From assembly GCF_009768885.1 (NCBI RefSeq), contig NZ_WSQA01000011.1:62001-126000 (forward strand): a DNA stretch of 64,000 bases, read 5' to 3'. The notes beneath the pieces were generated by a model. It made no database searches. It had not been told where the DNA came from and saw only the letters and a program-made list of their open reading frames with translations. The stretch comes from Sphingobacterium humi. Lineage in GTDB: Bacteria; Bacteroidota; Bacteroidia; Sphingobacteriales; Sphingobacteriaceae. The position numbers were made by a program, and so were the translations under genes. This document shows, in pieces, positions 19,359-28,396 of the stretch (position 1 is the stretch's first letter; every line of letters begins with the position of its first letter).

Positions 19359-19366
19359 CAAAATTA
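19359..19366 (-). promoter_or_regulatory. TAATTTTG -7 box of the ABC-F gene
   Basis: On the minus strand TAATTTTG lies 28 bases before the ATG at 19330. It fits TAnnTTTG, with no clear -33 element. Confidence 0.4.
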
Positions 19367-19427
19367 TTAAATATTTGTTAGTACTACTTAGTTTAAAATG
19401 AAAAGTATACAGAAGATTGACTAAAGC

Positions 19428-19814
19428 TTAATTTAATCGGTAACTGGCAATCAGATTGAAGCGGGGGATATGGACATGGAATGTGGAGTTATCAAACTGT
19501 CGCAGCATCTCATAATAGCCCTCCATAAAGCCCATCTCGCTTTTTAGGTTACAGCCCGATACATACTGATGTACTTCACCTGGCTCTAAGATAGGCTGCT
19601 CACCAACCACACCTTCGCCATCCACCTGCTTATTGCTGCCAATAGAATCCATGATATTCCAATGTCTACGCATCAGCTGAACAGTATATTCGCTTTGGTT
19701 CTCGATCGTAATCCGATAAGCAAACATAAAGTGCTGATTCTCCGGATTAGAATATTCGGATTGATAAATCGATTCGACCGATATTTTTACGCCTGATGTC
19801 GTTTGTGTAGTCAT
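19428..19814 (-). CDS. apaG: ApaG domain protein
   Basis: 128-residue ApaG/DUF525 protein with a fibronectin-III-like fold. Characteristic segments are SVESIYQSEYSNPENQHFMF, the QLMRRHWNIMDS strand, VVGEQPILEPGE and the YVSGCNLKSEMGFMEGYYEM block. ApaG proteins bind divalent metals or pyrophosphate, and the fold is found in F-box proteins and PrimPol partners; the bacterial function is unsettled (associated with Co/Mg efflux in enterics). It has its own near-ideal promoter and probably a leaderless mRNA. Confidence 0.93.
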   Translation of the reverse strand: MTTQTTSGVKISVESIYQSEYSNPENQHFMFAYRITIENQSEYTVQLMRRHWNIMDSIGSNKQVDGEGVVGEQPILEPGEVHQYVSGCNLKSEMGFMEGYYEMLRQFDNSTFHVHIPRFNLIASYRLN

Positions 19815-19819
19815 TAAGC

Positions 19820-19850
19820 CAAATATATTAATTCTGTATAATTAGACAAA
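19820..19850 (-). promoter_or_regulatory. Canonical TTTG-N19-TATATTTG promoter of apaG
   Basis: On the minus strand TTTG (19850-19847), a 19-base spacer, then TATATTTG (19827-19820). This is an exact match to the Bacteroidota -33/-7 pattern. Only 5 bases separate the -7 box from the apaG ATG at 19814, so transcription should begin at or next to the start codon. Confidence 0.75.
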
Positions 19851-20033
19851 TAGAAACTGTTAAAGGTTTGAAAGGAGAAAGCTTTTTAGACAATAATATT
19901 ACATAAAGCATTGGTAAATAAGGCTTCTATGAATAAAAAAAGGGCTATTTTTAGGGTGGCCAGCAAACCCGAATACCTAGTTTCCAAAAGGCTATTATTT
20001 CAAGAAAACACGCATTTTACAGGAAGAAATAAG

Positions 20034-20041
20034 TAGGTTTG
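20034..20041 (+). promoter_or_regulatory. TAGGTTTG -7 box before the RsmI-like gene
   Basis: TAGGTTTG lies 4 bases before the ATG at 20046. It fits TAnnTTTG and implies a leaderless mRNA if used; the -33 element is not recognisable. Confidence 0.4.
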
Positions 20042-20045
20042 TAAC

Positions 20046-20759
20046 ATGACGAAAGGTACGCTTTATTTAATTCCGGTTCCTCTTGCGGAGGGGGCAGAAC
20101 ACGTTTCTTATACGCCTTTTCAATTGGAGTTGATTGATCATATTAAGGAATATATCGTAGAGAATGAAAAGACCGCACGGAAGTTCCTAAAGGCTGCGGG
20201 CTTGAAAACGCCACAACAAGAGCTTCGGATTCATGACTATGGAAAGCATGTACGCGATAAAGTGAACTATCAAGAGTTATTAGCGGGGGCATTGCGTGGG
20301 GAGGATATCGGCTTAATGTCTGAAGCCGGTTGTCCTGGCGTTGCTGATCCTGGAGCAGAGGTTGTATTCGAGGCCCACAAACGAGGAATTAAAGTAGTGC
20401 CTTTGATAGGCCCGAGTTCCATACTCTTAGCCTTAATGGCTTCCGGATTTAGTGGTCAGAATTTTAGCTTTATCGGCTATTTACCCATCGACAAAGGGGC
20501 TAGAAGCAAGAAAATAAAAGACCTGGAACAGGAAAGCCAGCGTGAAAAAAGAACCCAGCTATTTATAGAAACGCCCTTTCGTAACAATCAATTGCTTTCG
20601 GAATTACTGAAGAGTTGCAAGCCGCAAACTAGATTGTGTATCGCTTGTAATCTGACAGCTCCGGATGAGTACATCCGAACGCAGACTATTGAAAAGTGGC
20701 GATCGGAAACGGTAGACCTGCACAAGAAACCTTGTATCTTTTTACTATATGCAGGCTAG
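20046..20759 (+). CDS. SAM-dependent methyltransferase, RsmI/tetrapyrrole methylase fold
   Basis: 237-residue member of the class III (tetrapyrrole methylase, TP_methylase) family. It begins GTLYLIPVPL, has GLMSEAGCPGVADPG (the SAM-binding glycine/proline loop, about 97-111) and VVPLIGPSSILLALMASG. These match RsmI, which 2'-O-methylates C1402 of 16S rRNA, but the protein is shorter and more divergent than typical RsmI, as seen for a second paralogue common in Bacteroidota. The substrate is therefore not certain. Confidence 0.85.
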   Translation: MTKGTLYLIPVPLAEGAEHVSYTPFQLELIDHIKEYIVENEKTARKFLKAAGLKTPQQELRIHDYGKHVRDKVNYQELLAGALRGEDIGLMSEAGCPGVADPGAEVVFEAHKRGIKVVPLIGPSSILLALMASGFSGQNFSFIGYLPIDKGARSKKIKDLEQESQREKRTQLFIETPFRNNQLLSELLKSCKPQTRLCIACNLTAPDEYIRTQTIEKWRSETVDLHKKPCIFLLYAG

Positions 20760-20796
20760 GGTGCAAACTAAAGCTGACGATTTGCTTTGAGAATTG

Positions 20797-20804
20797 TACC
20801 TTTG
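20797..20804 (+). promoter_or_regulatory. TACCTTTG -7 box before the membrane protein-nif3-zinc ribbon operon
   Basis: TACCTTTG, matching TAnnTTTG, sits 59 bases before the ATG at 20864. Two TTTG tetramers lie upstream (20781 and 20786), but closer than the usual spacing. Confidence 0.4.
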
Positions 20805-20863
20805 AGTGAAGTAGATTTCCTGAAAAGGATTTATGATTATATTGTAAAGCAGAATAAGATTAC

Positions 20864-21349
20864 ATGCCCGAAGTCCTCTCACCTGAACTTGCGGCGGAAA
20901 TACAACGCCTCAGTATCTTTTTTTTAATCCTTGTCCTTGCGGTATGGATTCTATTTGCCATGACCGTGAGGAATACCCTCAAATTAATTTCCAAGGAAAA
21001 CCAAGCAATATTACCCAATCAGGTTTGGTTTCTGGCGGTTCCATTATTTAATATCTACTGGAACTTTGAAGTGGCCCGCCGACTTTCCTATTCCTTGAAC
21101 AATGAGTTTTTCGATCGGAAGATTCCCGTAGAGAATAACCCGGCCTTAGGCGCAGGGATGACTTACGCCTGGTCTTTCCTGATTTATAGTTTTCCATTTC
21201 CTTTGTTTTGGAAAATGCTAGGGATGATCGTTAGTATTATCTATTTTATTTCCTATTGGTATAAGGTTAATCAGTATCGGGTGTTACTATTGGAACACAA
21301 TAAATGGCGGGAAGAACAGTTAAATAAGCATGCAAACAATGAAAATTAA
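20864..21349 (+). CDS. Small integral membrane protein of unknown function
   Basis: 161 residues. Predicted membrane segments by eye are about 17-38 (FFLILVLAVWILFAMTV), 60-75 (VWFLAVPLFNIYW), and a long hydrophobic stretch near 105-145 (WSFLIYSFPFPLFWKM and IVSIIYFISYWY). The PLFNIYWNFEVA segment resembles uncharacterised Bacteroidota DUF4328-like membrane proteins. It overlaps the following Nif3-like gene by 11 bases and is probably the first gene of a three-gene operon. No function can be assigned. Confidence 0.75.
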   Translation: MPEVLSPELAAEIQRLSIFFLILVLAVWILFAMTVRNTLKLISKENQAILPNQVWFLAVPLFNIYWNFEVARRLSYSLNNEFFDRKIPVENNPALGAGMTYAWSFLIYSFPFPLFWKMLGMIVSIIYFISYWYKVNQYRVLLLEHNKWREEQLNKHANNEN

Positions 21350-22436
21350 AGATATTACCCAGTTTTTGGAGGGGCTTGCACCCTTAAATTACCAGGAGAG
21401 TTATGATAATTCAGGCTTATTGGTTGGCGATCCGAATCAGGAAGTCAGCAAAGCCTTAATATCCTTGGATTGTACCGAAGAAGTGGTAGAAGATGCCATT
21501 CAAAAAGGCTGTAATCTAATTATTTCGCATCACCCCATTGTATTTTCAGGTTTAAAAAAGCTGAACGGAAAGAATTACGTAGAGCGAACAGTCATCAAAG
21601 CTATTAAGAACAATATCGCCTTGTATGCCATTCATACCAATCTTGATAATATTGAAGGCGGTGTGAGTTCTAAAATGGCCGATACCTTGGGTTTAGAAAA
21701 CCAAGCCATCTTACGTCCTAAACAAGGTTTGCTGAAGAAATTAGTGGTTTATGTGCCACGCACGCATGTTGATGAAGTACGTGCTGCCCTATTTGACGCT
21801 GGAGCAGGGCATATCGGCGATTACGATCAATGCAGCTATAACACTGCAGGATACGGAACTTTCCGTCCCTTAGAAGGTGCAAATCCAAGCATTGGATCTG
21901 TAGGAGCGCAAGAGCGTGTTGAAGAAACGAAGATAGAATTGATTTATCCAAGTCAATTGGAGCGGCAGATACTCGTGGCGATGTTTGCTTCTCATCCGTA
22001 TGAGGAGGTTGCCTATCATATTATTACCTTAGATAATACCCATTCCTATGTAGGTTCGGGTGCTATTGGCAATCTTCCAGAACCAATGGAAGCATCTGCA
22101 TTTTACGCCTTATTAAAAGATAAATTCAAGCTAAAAGTTATTCGTCACACCAAATCTTTGGATAAACCTATCAGTAGAGTGGCGGTATGTGGCGGGGCAG
22201 GAGGCTTTCTATTAAGCGATGCGATTCGCTCGGGCGCTGATATTTTTATTACTGCCGATTACAAGTATCATGAGTTTTTCGATGCCGAAGGGAAAATCAT
22301 CATTGCAGATATCGGACATTTTGAAAGTGAACAATTTACCCAAGAATTATTATTAGATATAATTCAGAAAAAATTTGCTAACTTTGCTGTCCTATTGACG
22401 GAGATAGACACAAATCCTATAAATTACTACAGTTAA
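21339..22436 (+). CDS. Nif3-like dinuclear metal-center protein (YqfO/DUF34 family)
   Basis: 365 residues, the long form with a central PII/CutA-like insert (about 125-235) between the two halves of the Nif3 fold. The metal ligands are seen in IISHHPIVFSGLK (about 61-73), HTNLDNIEGG and the C-terminal IADIGHFESEQF. Family members form hexamers; roles proposed include metallochaperone or GTP cyclohydrolase-like activity, none firmly established. I choose ATG 21339 (MKIKDITQFL) over the ATG 9 bases earlier. The stop codon overlaps the start of the next gene by one base (TAATG), implying translational coupling. Confidence 0.9.
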   Translation: MKIKDITQFLEGLAPLNYQESYDNSGLLVGDPNQEVSKALISLDCTEEVVEDAIQKGCNLIISHHPIVFSGLKKLNGKNYVERTVIKAIKNNIALYAIHTNLDNIEGGVSSKMADTLGLENQAILRPKQGLLKKLVVYVPRTHVDEVRAALFDAGAGHIGDYDQCSYNTAGYGTFRPLEGANPSIGSVGAQERVEETKIELIYPSQLERQILVAMFASHPYEEVAYHIITLDNTHSYVGSGAIGNLPEPMEASAFYALLKDKFKLKVIRHTKSLDKPISRVAVCGGAGGFLLSDAIRSGADIFITADYKYHEFFDAEGKIIIADIGHFESEQFTQELLLDIIQKKFANFAVLLTEIDTNPINYYS

Positions 22437-23173
22437 TGGAACAAACCGTAGAACAAAAACTAAAAGCATTATGGGCTTGGCAATCGATCCAAACCCAAAT
22501 CGATAAAATTCGCCAGGTGCGTGGCGAGTTACCTATTGAGGTAGCAGACCTTGAGGATGAGATCGCAGGTCTTGATACACGTATTGAGAAGATTCGTAAT
22601 GAATTGGACGAATTGGAGGATTCTATTGTGAAGCGTAAGAACATGATCAAGGATTCGCAAACCGCCATCAAAAAATACGAAGCTCAATTAAACGAGGTTA
22701 AGAACAACCGTGAATACGACGCTATTTCTAAAGAAATTGAAATTCAAGGCCTAGAGATTCAGGTATGTGAAAAACGCATCCGTGAAGCTGAGTTTGAAAT
22801 CAAGAACAAAACAGAATCGTACGAAGCGACCTTGAAGAATGTTGATTTCAGCAAAGCAGAATTAAACGGTAAGAAAGAAGAGCTTGAAAACATCACTTCT
22901 GAGACTCAAAAAGAAGAGGATCAATTAATGAAGGGTGTAGAAGAGGCAGAAAAGAACATCGAAGATCGTTTGTTAAAAGTGACAAACAAGCTTCGCAGAT
23001 CTTTCCGCAACGGTTTAGCTGTCGTTTCTATCGAACGTGATAGCTGTTCCGGATGTCACAACAAGATTCCACCTCAATTACAATCGGAAATCCGTCAGCG
23101 CAAGAAAATCATTATTTGTGAGCACTGCGGACGTATCCTTGTGGATGAAGAAATCGCAAATGAGGAAGCATAA
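22436..23173 (+). CDS. Zinc-ribbon coiled-coil protein (CT398/zf-RING_7 type)
   Basis: 245 residues, mostly a long antiparallel coiled coil (about 20-185, rich in E, K, I and L) capped by a C-terminal C4 zinc ribbon: CSGCHNKIPP (about 200) and CEHCGRILV (about 228). This is the layout of the Chlamydia CT398 / HP0958 family, which is implicated in RNA or sigma-54/secretion contacts. It is the last gene of the operon, immediately after the Nif3-like gene, an arrangement common in Bacteroidota, and is followed by a strong terminator. Confidence 0.9.
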   Translation: MEQTVEQKLKALWAWQSIQTQIDKIRQVRGELPIEVADLEDEIAGLDTRIEKIRNELDELEDSIVKRKNMIKDSQTAIKKYEAQLNEVKNNREYDAISKEIEIQGLEIQVCEKRIREAEFEIKNKTESYEATLKNVDFSKAELNGKKEELENITSETQKEEDQLMKGVEEAEKNIEDRLLKVTNKLRRSFRNGLAVVSIERDSCSGCHNKIPPQLQSEIRQRKKIIICEHCGRILVDEEIANEEA

Positions 23174-23194
23174 GCTTCTTTAACCATATTGAAG

Positions 23195-23219
23195 AGCCAG
23201 ACCTAGTCTGGCTTTTTTT
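23195..23219 (+). terminator. Rho-independent terminator
   Basis: AGCCAGAC-CTA-GTCTGGCT, an 8-bp stem with a 3-base loop, is followed by T6; 21 bases after the zinc-ribbon gene. Confidence 0.9.
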
Positions 23220-23372
23220 ATGTGGTTTTAGCAAGAAATGCTGCTCTTTTAGCAAATATTAGCAAGATTAGCAGAGAATTGTAAAACTATTTAGACATAT
23301 AGATAGAGCCAGAAAATTAATTTATCTTCGAGGACTATTTATACACAATTATTATAAACAGCTCTTGATTAT

Positions 23373-26300
23373 ATGCTAAAACATTTATTAACCGTTCTCG
23401 CCCTAGCAGCGACAAATGTTAGTTTTGCTCAAACCACAGGAGAAACCCTCCTCCTCAGACACCCCAGCATTTCCGATCAGCATGTTACCTTCGCCTACGG
23501 CGGAGACATCTGGATTGCCGACAAAAACGGACAGCATCCGCGCCGCCTGACGGTTAATCCTGCTGTCGAGCGGAATCCTATTTTTTCACCGGATGGTTCC
23601 TTGATTGCATTCAGTGGTAATTACGACGGGAATACCGATGTGTATGTTGTATCCATTCATGGTGGCGAGCCCAAAAGAGTTACCAATCACCCGGCTTCCG
23701 AGATGATTCGTGGCTGGTTATCGAATGATGAATTGTATTTTTCGACCGTGCGGGAATTCGATTATTCCTTAGGATCACGCCTATACCGCGCTAAATTGAA
23801 CGGCGCTTTAGATAAGCCGCTTATGATGCCGGAAGCAACCCAGGGCTCACCATCTGCTGATGGACGCTATTGGGCTTATATTAAAAACACCGATCCTACC
23901 GATCGTGAAAACGTTGCTTTTAAGCGCTATAGAGGGGGCGGTATGCCGTCCATTTGGATCTTTGACACCAAGACCCAAGACATCCAGGTTGTACCTGGTG
24001 AGCGTTGTAATGACGTGAAGCCATTATGGTTAGGCGATAAGGTATACTTCCTATCCGACCGCGATAAGATTGTCAATGTCTTCAGTTATGATGTAAAAAC
24101 CAAAAAGGTAAGCAAGTTAACCAACTTCACAGATTACGATGTCCGTACTTTACAGGGCCGTGGCCAGGAGTTAGTCTTCGAGCAAGCCGGGAAAATCCAT
24201 TTATTGAACACCAACACAAACAACCAGCAAGCTATTGCCATTCATTTGAATGCAGATGCTGTTTACAAGCGTCCTCGCTATGTAGAGATGATGTCGTCGG
24301 TGCGTGGTTGGAATATTTCCCCAACCGGACAGCGGGCTTTATTTGAGTCGCGTGGAGAAATCTTCTCCGTGCCGAAGGAGAAAGGGGATGCCCGCAATAT
24401 TTCCAATGCGCCTGGTTCTCATGAGCGATTCCCAGCTTGGTCGCCGGATGGTAAATGGATATCCTATTTATCTGATAAAAACGGACGCTATGAGTTGGTT
24501 TTGCGTGATCAGAAAGCGATGGATCAACCTACCTATCTTAAACTAGGCGATTCCAACTTCTATTTTCAGCCTGTATGGTCGCCAGATAGCAAGAAGCTCT
24601 TCTTTAACGATGCGCATTTAAACTTGTACTATATTGATATTGCTTCCAAGCAGATTACCAAGGTGGCCGATGATTACCAAGGCTCGCATACGGGAAGATC
24701 ATACAATCCTTTCCAGCCAAACTGGTCCTTCGATTCCAAGATGATTGCCTATAACAAGGTACTTCCGAATGGGGTTAATGCGGTATTTATCTATAACCTA
24801 GATACCAAGCAATCGCAACAGATTACCGATGGGATGAGTGCAGTTAGCCAGCCTGTCTTTACGCGCGATGGCAAATACCTGGTATTCAATGCCAGCACGA
24901 ATATTGGCCTTACGAACTCCGGATTGCATATGACCGCTTATGATCGTCGTCCGGAATTTAACAGTTATGCCTTTATTTTGTCCAGCGAAACGCCTTCCAT
25001 CTTCAAAAACGAAAGTGATGAAGAGACGGTAAAAACAGAGGCTCCAGCGAAAGAAGAGCCTGCAAAGGACAAAGACAAAGCAACAGCCAAGAAAAAGGAT
25101 AGCAAAAAGGATTCTTCCGATAAAGATAAAGCTGCCGAAAAACCGAAAGAAGCCGTGAAACTGGTAAAGGTTGACTACGAAAACCTGAATAACCGTATCG
25201 TAGCTTTGCCGATTCGTTCCGGAGCTTATGCCTTCAATGGCCATGTAGAAAACATGCTGATCTACATGCGCGATGGAAATATCTACGCCTTAGATCTCAA
25301 TAAATTAGAAGAAAAGACGCTGGTTGAGAATGCTTCCGGCTTCGGTATATCTGCAGATGGCAAGCAAATGCTCTACGGCAATCGCCAAGGCTTTTATATT
25401 GTAAATGCCGGTCAGAAGCCTGCAGGCGACTCCGGTAAGCTGAAAACCGATAATATCAAGCTACAGGTTGATCCTGCTGCTGAGTGGAATCAGATCTTCA
25501 ACGAAGTATGGGCCATGCAGAAGGAGTTTTTCTATGTAGAGAACATGCATGGTGCAGATTGGGATGCCGTTCGTGCGAAATACGAGAAGTTCCTGCCTTA
25601 TGTCAATCACCGTTCTGACTTAGGTTATTTACTTAATGAAATGATGGGCGAGTTGGTTGTTGGTCATAGCTACATTACTCCGGGTGATGAACCTTCAGCA
25701 CCGTCGGTTTCTACCGGTGTATTGGGGGCAGATTATGCCATCGAAAACAACCGCTATAAGATCAAGAAAATCTATAACCGTTTAGACTGGAACCCATCCT
25801 TCAAAGCGCCATTAGCCGAACCATGCTTAAATATTCGTGAAGGCATGTATATCCTGGCTGTGAATGGGAAAGAGCTGACGGCAGATATGGATATCTACAG
25901 CTTGTTTGATTATACCGTAGACAAGCAGATCTACCTAAAAGTAAATGATAAACCAAGCCTTTCAGGCGCCCGTGATGTCATTGTTCGCCCGATTGCATTC
26001 AGCGATGAAATAGGACTACGTCGTCAGGAATGGGTAGAGCGGAATCGCAAGAAAGTAGACGCCTTGAGTAACGGGCAAATTGCCTATGTCTATATGCCGA
26101 ATACCGGTCGTGAGGGGTATACCTCTTTTAACCGTTATTACTTCTCGCAAATGGACAAGAAAGCCCTGTTATTAGACGAACGTAATAATGGTGGTGGTTC
26201 GGTAGCCGATTATGTGATCGATCTATTATCTCGCGAGCTTATTGCGGGTTGGGGAATACGCGATGGCAAAAGCTTTACCACACCAGGAAACGGAATCTTC

Positions 26301-26678
26301 GGCCCTAAAGCCATGATTATTAATGAAAATGCAGGCTCCGGAGGCGATATGATGCCTTATATGTTCCGTTTCAAGAACCTAGGCAAGTTGGTTGGCCGCA
26401 CCACCATGGGTATTTTGGTTGGTATTTCCGGTTACCCACCGTTGATCGATGGGGGTGGAGTTACCGCGCCAAACTTTGGGGTTTTCGATTTAAAAGGAAA
26501 CTACATCATCGAAAACGAAGGGGTAGCACCAGACATCTTTGTCGAGCAAACACCAAAAAACTTATTGCAAGGAAAGGATCCACAGTTAGAGCGTACCGTA
26601 CAGCTTTTACTGGAGGAAATGAAAACCTATCCATACCAAGAATTGAAAAAGCCGGCAGACCCTGTCCGTGTAAATTAA
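23373..26678 (+). CDS. Tricorn-like S41 peptidase (secreted)
   Basis: 1101 residues. A signal peptide (1-19, cutting after VSFA) is followed by a PD40-type beta-propeller region (PIFSPDGSLIAFSGN, FPAWSPDGKWISYLSD, PVWSPDSKKLFF), a Lys/Glu/Ala-rich linker (about 549-596), a second propeller part, a C1-like domain, a PDZ-like segment (NIREGMYILAVNGKEL) and the S41 catalytic domain. Likely catalytic residues are the histidine in VVGHSYITPG (about 765) and serine in NENAGSGGDMMPY (about 988). Tricorn proteases degrade oligopeptides; this one is probably periplasmic. It is monocistronic, with its own terminator. Confidence 0.93.
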   Translation: MLKHLLTVLALAATNVSFAQTTGETLLLRHPSISDQHVTFAYGGDIWIADKNGQHPRRLTVNPAVERNPIFSPDGSLIAFSGNYDGNTDVYVVSIHGGEPKRVTNHPASEMIRGWLSNDELYFSTVREFDYSLGSRLYRAKLNGALDKPLMMPEATQGSPSADGRYWAYIKNTDPTDRENVAFKRYRGGGMPSIWIFDTKTQDIQVVPGERCNDVKPLWLGDKVYFLSDRDKIVNVFSYDVKTKKVSKLTNFTDYDVRTLQGRGQELVFEQAGKIHLLNTNTNNQQAIAIHLNADAVYKRPRYVEMMSSVRGWNISPTGQRALFESRGEIFSVPKEKGDARNISNAPGSHERFPAWSPDGKWISYLSDKNGRYELVLRDQKAMDQPTYLKLGDSNFYFQPVWSPDSKKLFFNDAHLNLYYIDIASKQITKVADDYQGSHTGRSYNPFQPNWSFDSKMIAYNKVLPNGVNAVFIYNLDTKQSQQITDGMSAVSQPVFTRDGKYLVFNASTNIGLTNSGLHMTAYDRRPEFNSYAFILSSETPSIFKNESDEETVKTEAPAKEEPAKDKDKATAKKKDSKKDSSDKDKAAEKPKEAVKLVKVDYENLNNRIVALPIRSGAYAFNGHVENMLIYMRDGNIYALDLNKLEEKTLVENASGFGISADGKQMLYGNRQGFYIVNAGQKPAGDSGKLKTDNIKLQVDPAAEWNQIFNEVWAMQKEFFYVENMHGADWDAVRAKYEKFLPYVNHRSDLGYLLNEMMGELVVGHSYITPGDEPSAPSVSTGVLGADYAIENNRYKIKKIYNRLDWNPSFKAPLAEPCLNIREGMYILAVNGKELTADMDIYSLFDYTVDKQIYLKVNDKPSLSGARDVIVRPIAFSDEIGLRRQEWVERNRKKVDALSNGQIAYVYMPNTGREGYTSFNRYYFSQMDKKALLLDERNNGGGSVADYVIDLLSRELIAGWGIRDGKSFTTPGNGIFGPKAMIINENAGSGGDMMPYMFRFKNLGKLVGRTTMGILVGISGYPPLIDGGGVTAPNFGVFDLKGNYIIENEGVAPDIFVEQTPKNLLQGKDPQLERTVQLLLEEMKTYPYQELKKPADPVRVN

Positions 26679-26685
26679 CAAAAAG

Positions 26686-26714
26686 GCCCCGACAATTGTT
26701 GGGGCTTTTCTTTT
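26686..26714 (+). terminator. Rho-independent terminator after the tricorn-like gene
   Basis: GCCCC-GACAATTGTT-GGGGC with additional complementary bases in the loop, followed by TTTTCTTTT. Confidence 0.8.
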
Positions 26715-26730
26715 AATGGGGCGAAAACCT

Positions 26731-26738
26731 TATTTTTG
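26731..26738 (+). promoter_or_regulatory. TATTTTTG -7 box at the dsbA-like start
   Basis: TATTTTTG ends 3 bases before the ATG at 26742. If it is the -7 box, the transcript begins within the start codon region and is leaderless. No clear -33 element. Confidence 0.35.
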
Positions 26739-26741
26739 AAG

Positions 26742-27455
26742 ATGCTTATAGAAATTTGGTCCGACATCATGTGTCCCTTTTGTTATATCGGGAAGCATCA
26801 TTTTGAAAGCGCATTGCGCTCGGTAGACTTTGCTAACGAGATAGAAGTTCAGTATAAAAGTTATCAGCTAAACCCAGAATACCATTTTATTCCCGGGGAG
26901 ACTGTATTTTCCATGCTGAGAAAGTCTAAAGGCATGCCGGAAGCACAGGTGCATGAAATGACCGCCCATGTTGTAGAAATGGCCAAACATGTCGGCCTAA
27001 CCATCGATTTCCAAACGAATATTCCGGCCAACACCTTCCTAGCGCATTGCTTAATTCACTTTGCAGCAACGCAAGGAAAAGGTACGGCCATGAAAGAGCA
27101 TCTTTTTGAAGCACATTTTGTAGAAGGCAAAAATATAGAGGATGTAGATACCCTGGTTGACCTTGCTGTTTCTGTAGGTTTTGATGCCAGCCAAGCCCGT
27201 GAAGCCCTTAGCGATGAACGCTATGCTTACGAAGTGAAGCAAGACCTGCAGGAAGCCCGTCAAATCGGTATCCGGGGGGTTCCATTTTTCTTGTTCGATC
27301 GCAAATATGCCGTTTCTGGCGCGCAGCCAACGGCCGCTTTTGTAGAGGTATTGGAGAAAAGCTTTGGCGAGTGGAAAAGTAAAAACCCAAGCATCCAGCA
27401 TTTGAACGAACAGGATGGAGGTGCCAGCTGTGGCCCTGATGGCTGCTCGATTTAA
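26742..27455 (+). CDS. DsbA family (FrnE-like) thiol oxidoreductase
   Basis: 237 residues with a thioredoxin fold interrupted by a helical domain. The active site is CPFC (Cys11-Cys14) in SDIMCPFCYIGK, and the cis-proline loop is IRGVPFFLF. The C-terminus has an extra cysteine pair, ASCGPDGC, as found in FrnE proteins of oxidative-stress responders. No signal peptide is present, so it is cytosolic. I start at ATG 26742; a TTG two codons earlier is inside the -7 box. The next gene begins 11 bases downstream. Confidence 0.92.
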   Translation: MLIEIWSDIMCPFCYIGKHHFESALRSVDFANEIEVQYKSYQLNPEYHFIPGETVFSMLRKSKGMPEAQVHEMTAHVVEMAKHVGLTIDFQTNIPANTFLAHCLIHFAATQGKGTAMKEHLFEAHFVEGKNIEDVDTLVDLAVSVGFDASQAREALSDERYAYEVKQDLQEARQIGIRGVPFFLFDRKYAVSGAQPTAAFVEVLEKSFGEWKSKNPSIQHLNEQDGGASCGPDGCSI

Positions 27456-27466
27456 CCCTAGCCCCT

Positions 27467-28396
27467 ATGCACGAAAGCAAACCACATTCACCTTGGTTAT
27501 CCCTAATTACTTTATTGGGGCTTACATTTTTTGGAGCCATTGCCTCCCAGCTTATTCTGATCTTGGCCTTTACCCTGATTACTGGGAAGCTTGATTTGGC
27601 AAGCTTGGCATCGCCTATTTTGCTTGCCGAAAACAATAGACCAATGCTCTATCTGTTATTGGGGGGAAGCAGTTTAGGGACATTTTTGTTCCCTGCCCTG
27701 CTATTACAACGTATCGAGCGCTTTCAATACCAATATTTCCCGCAACGAAAGGCGGGTTTAACCGCTTTCCTAGGGCTCAGCTTTTTGTTTTTAATGGCCT
27801 TCAGTCCACTCATGGAGCTGATTAGCCTGTGGAACATGGATATGAAGCTACCCGGCTCTATGGAAGGGGTAGAAACTTGGATGAGAACCCAAGAGGATGC
27901 CATGGGCAACTTGACAAAAAGCCTGGTGATGACCGATGGTTTCGGAAATCTCATGACCAACCTATTGGTAATGGCTGTTATTCCAGCCATTGTAGAGGAG
28001 TTTTTCTTTCGTGGCGCCCTACAGAACATTTGCTTTCGGCTATTCAATAATCAGCATGCCGCTATCTGGCTCACCGCGATTATCTTTTCGGCCATCCACG
28101 TACAGTTCTTTGGCTTCTTCCCCCGCATGATCTTAGGCTTAGTCTTTGGTTATGCCTTCGTGTGGACCAAGAACATATGGGTTCCTGTGTTTGCCCACTT
28201 CGTCAATAATGCCACCGTAACCATTATGGCCTTTATTTTCCATGCGCAAGGCAAAACCTTCGAAGACCTGCAACGCACAGAAGCCTATTCGCCTATTATT
28301 TACCTAAGCAGCTTTATTCTAGCCTTGCTTATTGGTTATTATTTCTATAAAAAATCATTAGCTGTAAATCATTCCTATGAATCCGAACTGGACTAA
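27467..28396 (+). CDS. CPBP family intramembrane glutamic endopeptidase
   Basis: 309 residues with about eight membrane segments. The Abi/CPBP motifs are present: EEFFFRG (the EExxxR motif, about 178-184), FSAIHVQFFGFFPRM (second motif with histidine) and PVFAHFVNNA (HxxxN). Family members are intramembrane proteases related to Rce1; substrates here are unknown. It overlaps the start of the DUF2007 gene by 20 bases, so the run dsbA-like, CPBP, DUF2007, cdsA, DUF2461 looks like one operon. Confidence 0.9.
   Translation: MHESKPHSPWLSLITLLGLTFFGAIASQLILILAFTLITGKLDLASLASPILLAENNRPMLYLLLGGSSLGTFLFPALLLQRIERFQYQYFPQRKAGLTAFLGLSFLFLMAFSPLMELISLWNMDMKLPGSMEGVETWMRTQEDAMGNLTKSLVMTDGFGNLMTNLLVMAVIPAIVEEFFFRGALQNICFRLFNNQHAAIWLTAIIFSAIHVQFFGFFPRMILGLVFGYAFVWTKNIWVPVFAHFVNNATVTIMAFIFHAQGKTFEDLQRTEAYSPIIYLSSFILALLIGYYFYKKSLAVNHSYESELD

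Noticed and set aside
24798..25244. 148-codon minus-strand ORF within the tricorn-like gene
   Set aside because: Produced by the Lys-rich linker codons read backwards (Phe/Leu-rich); not a real membrane protein.
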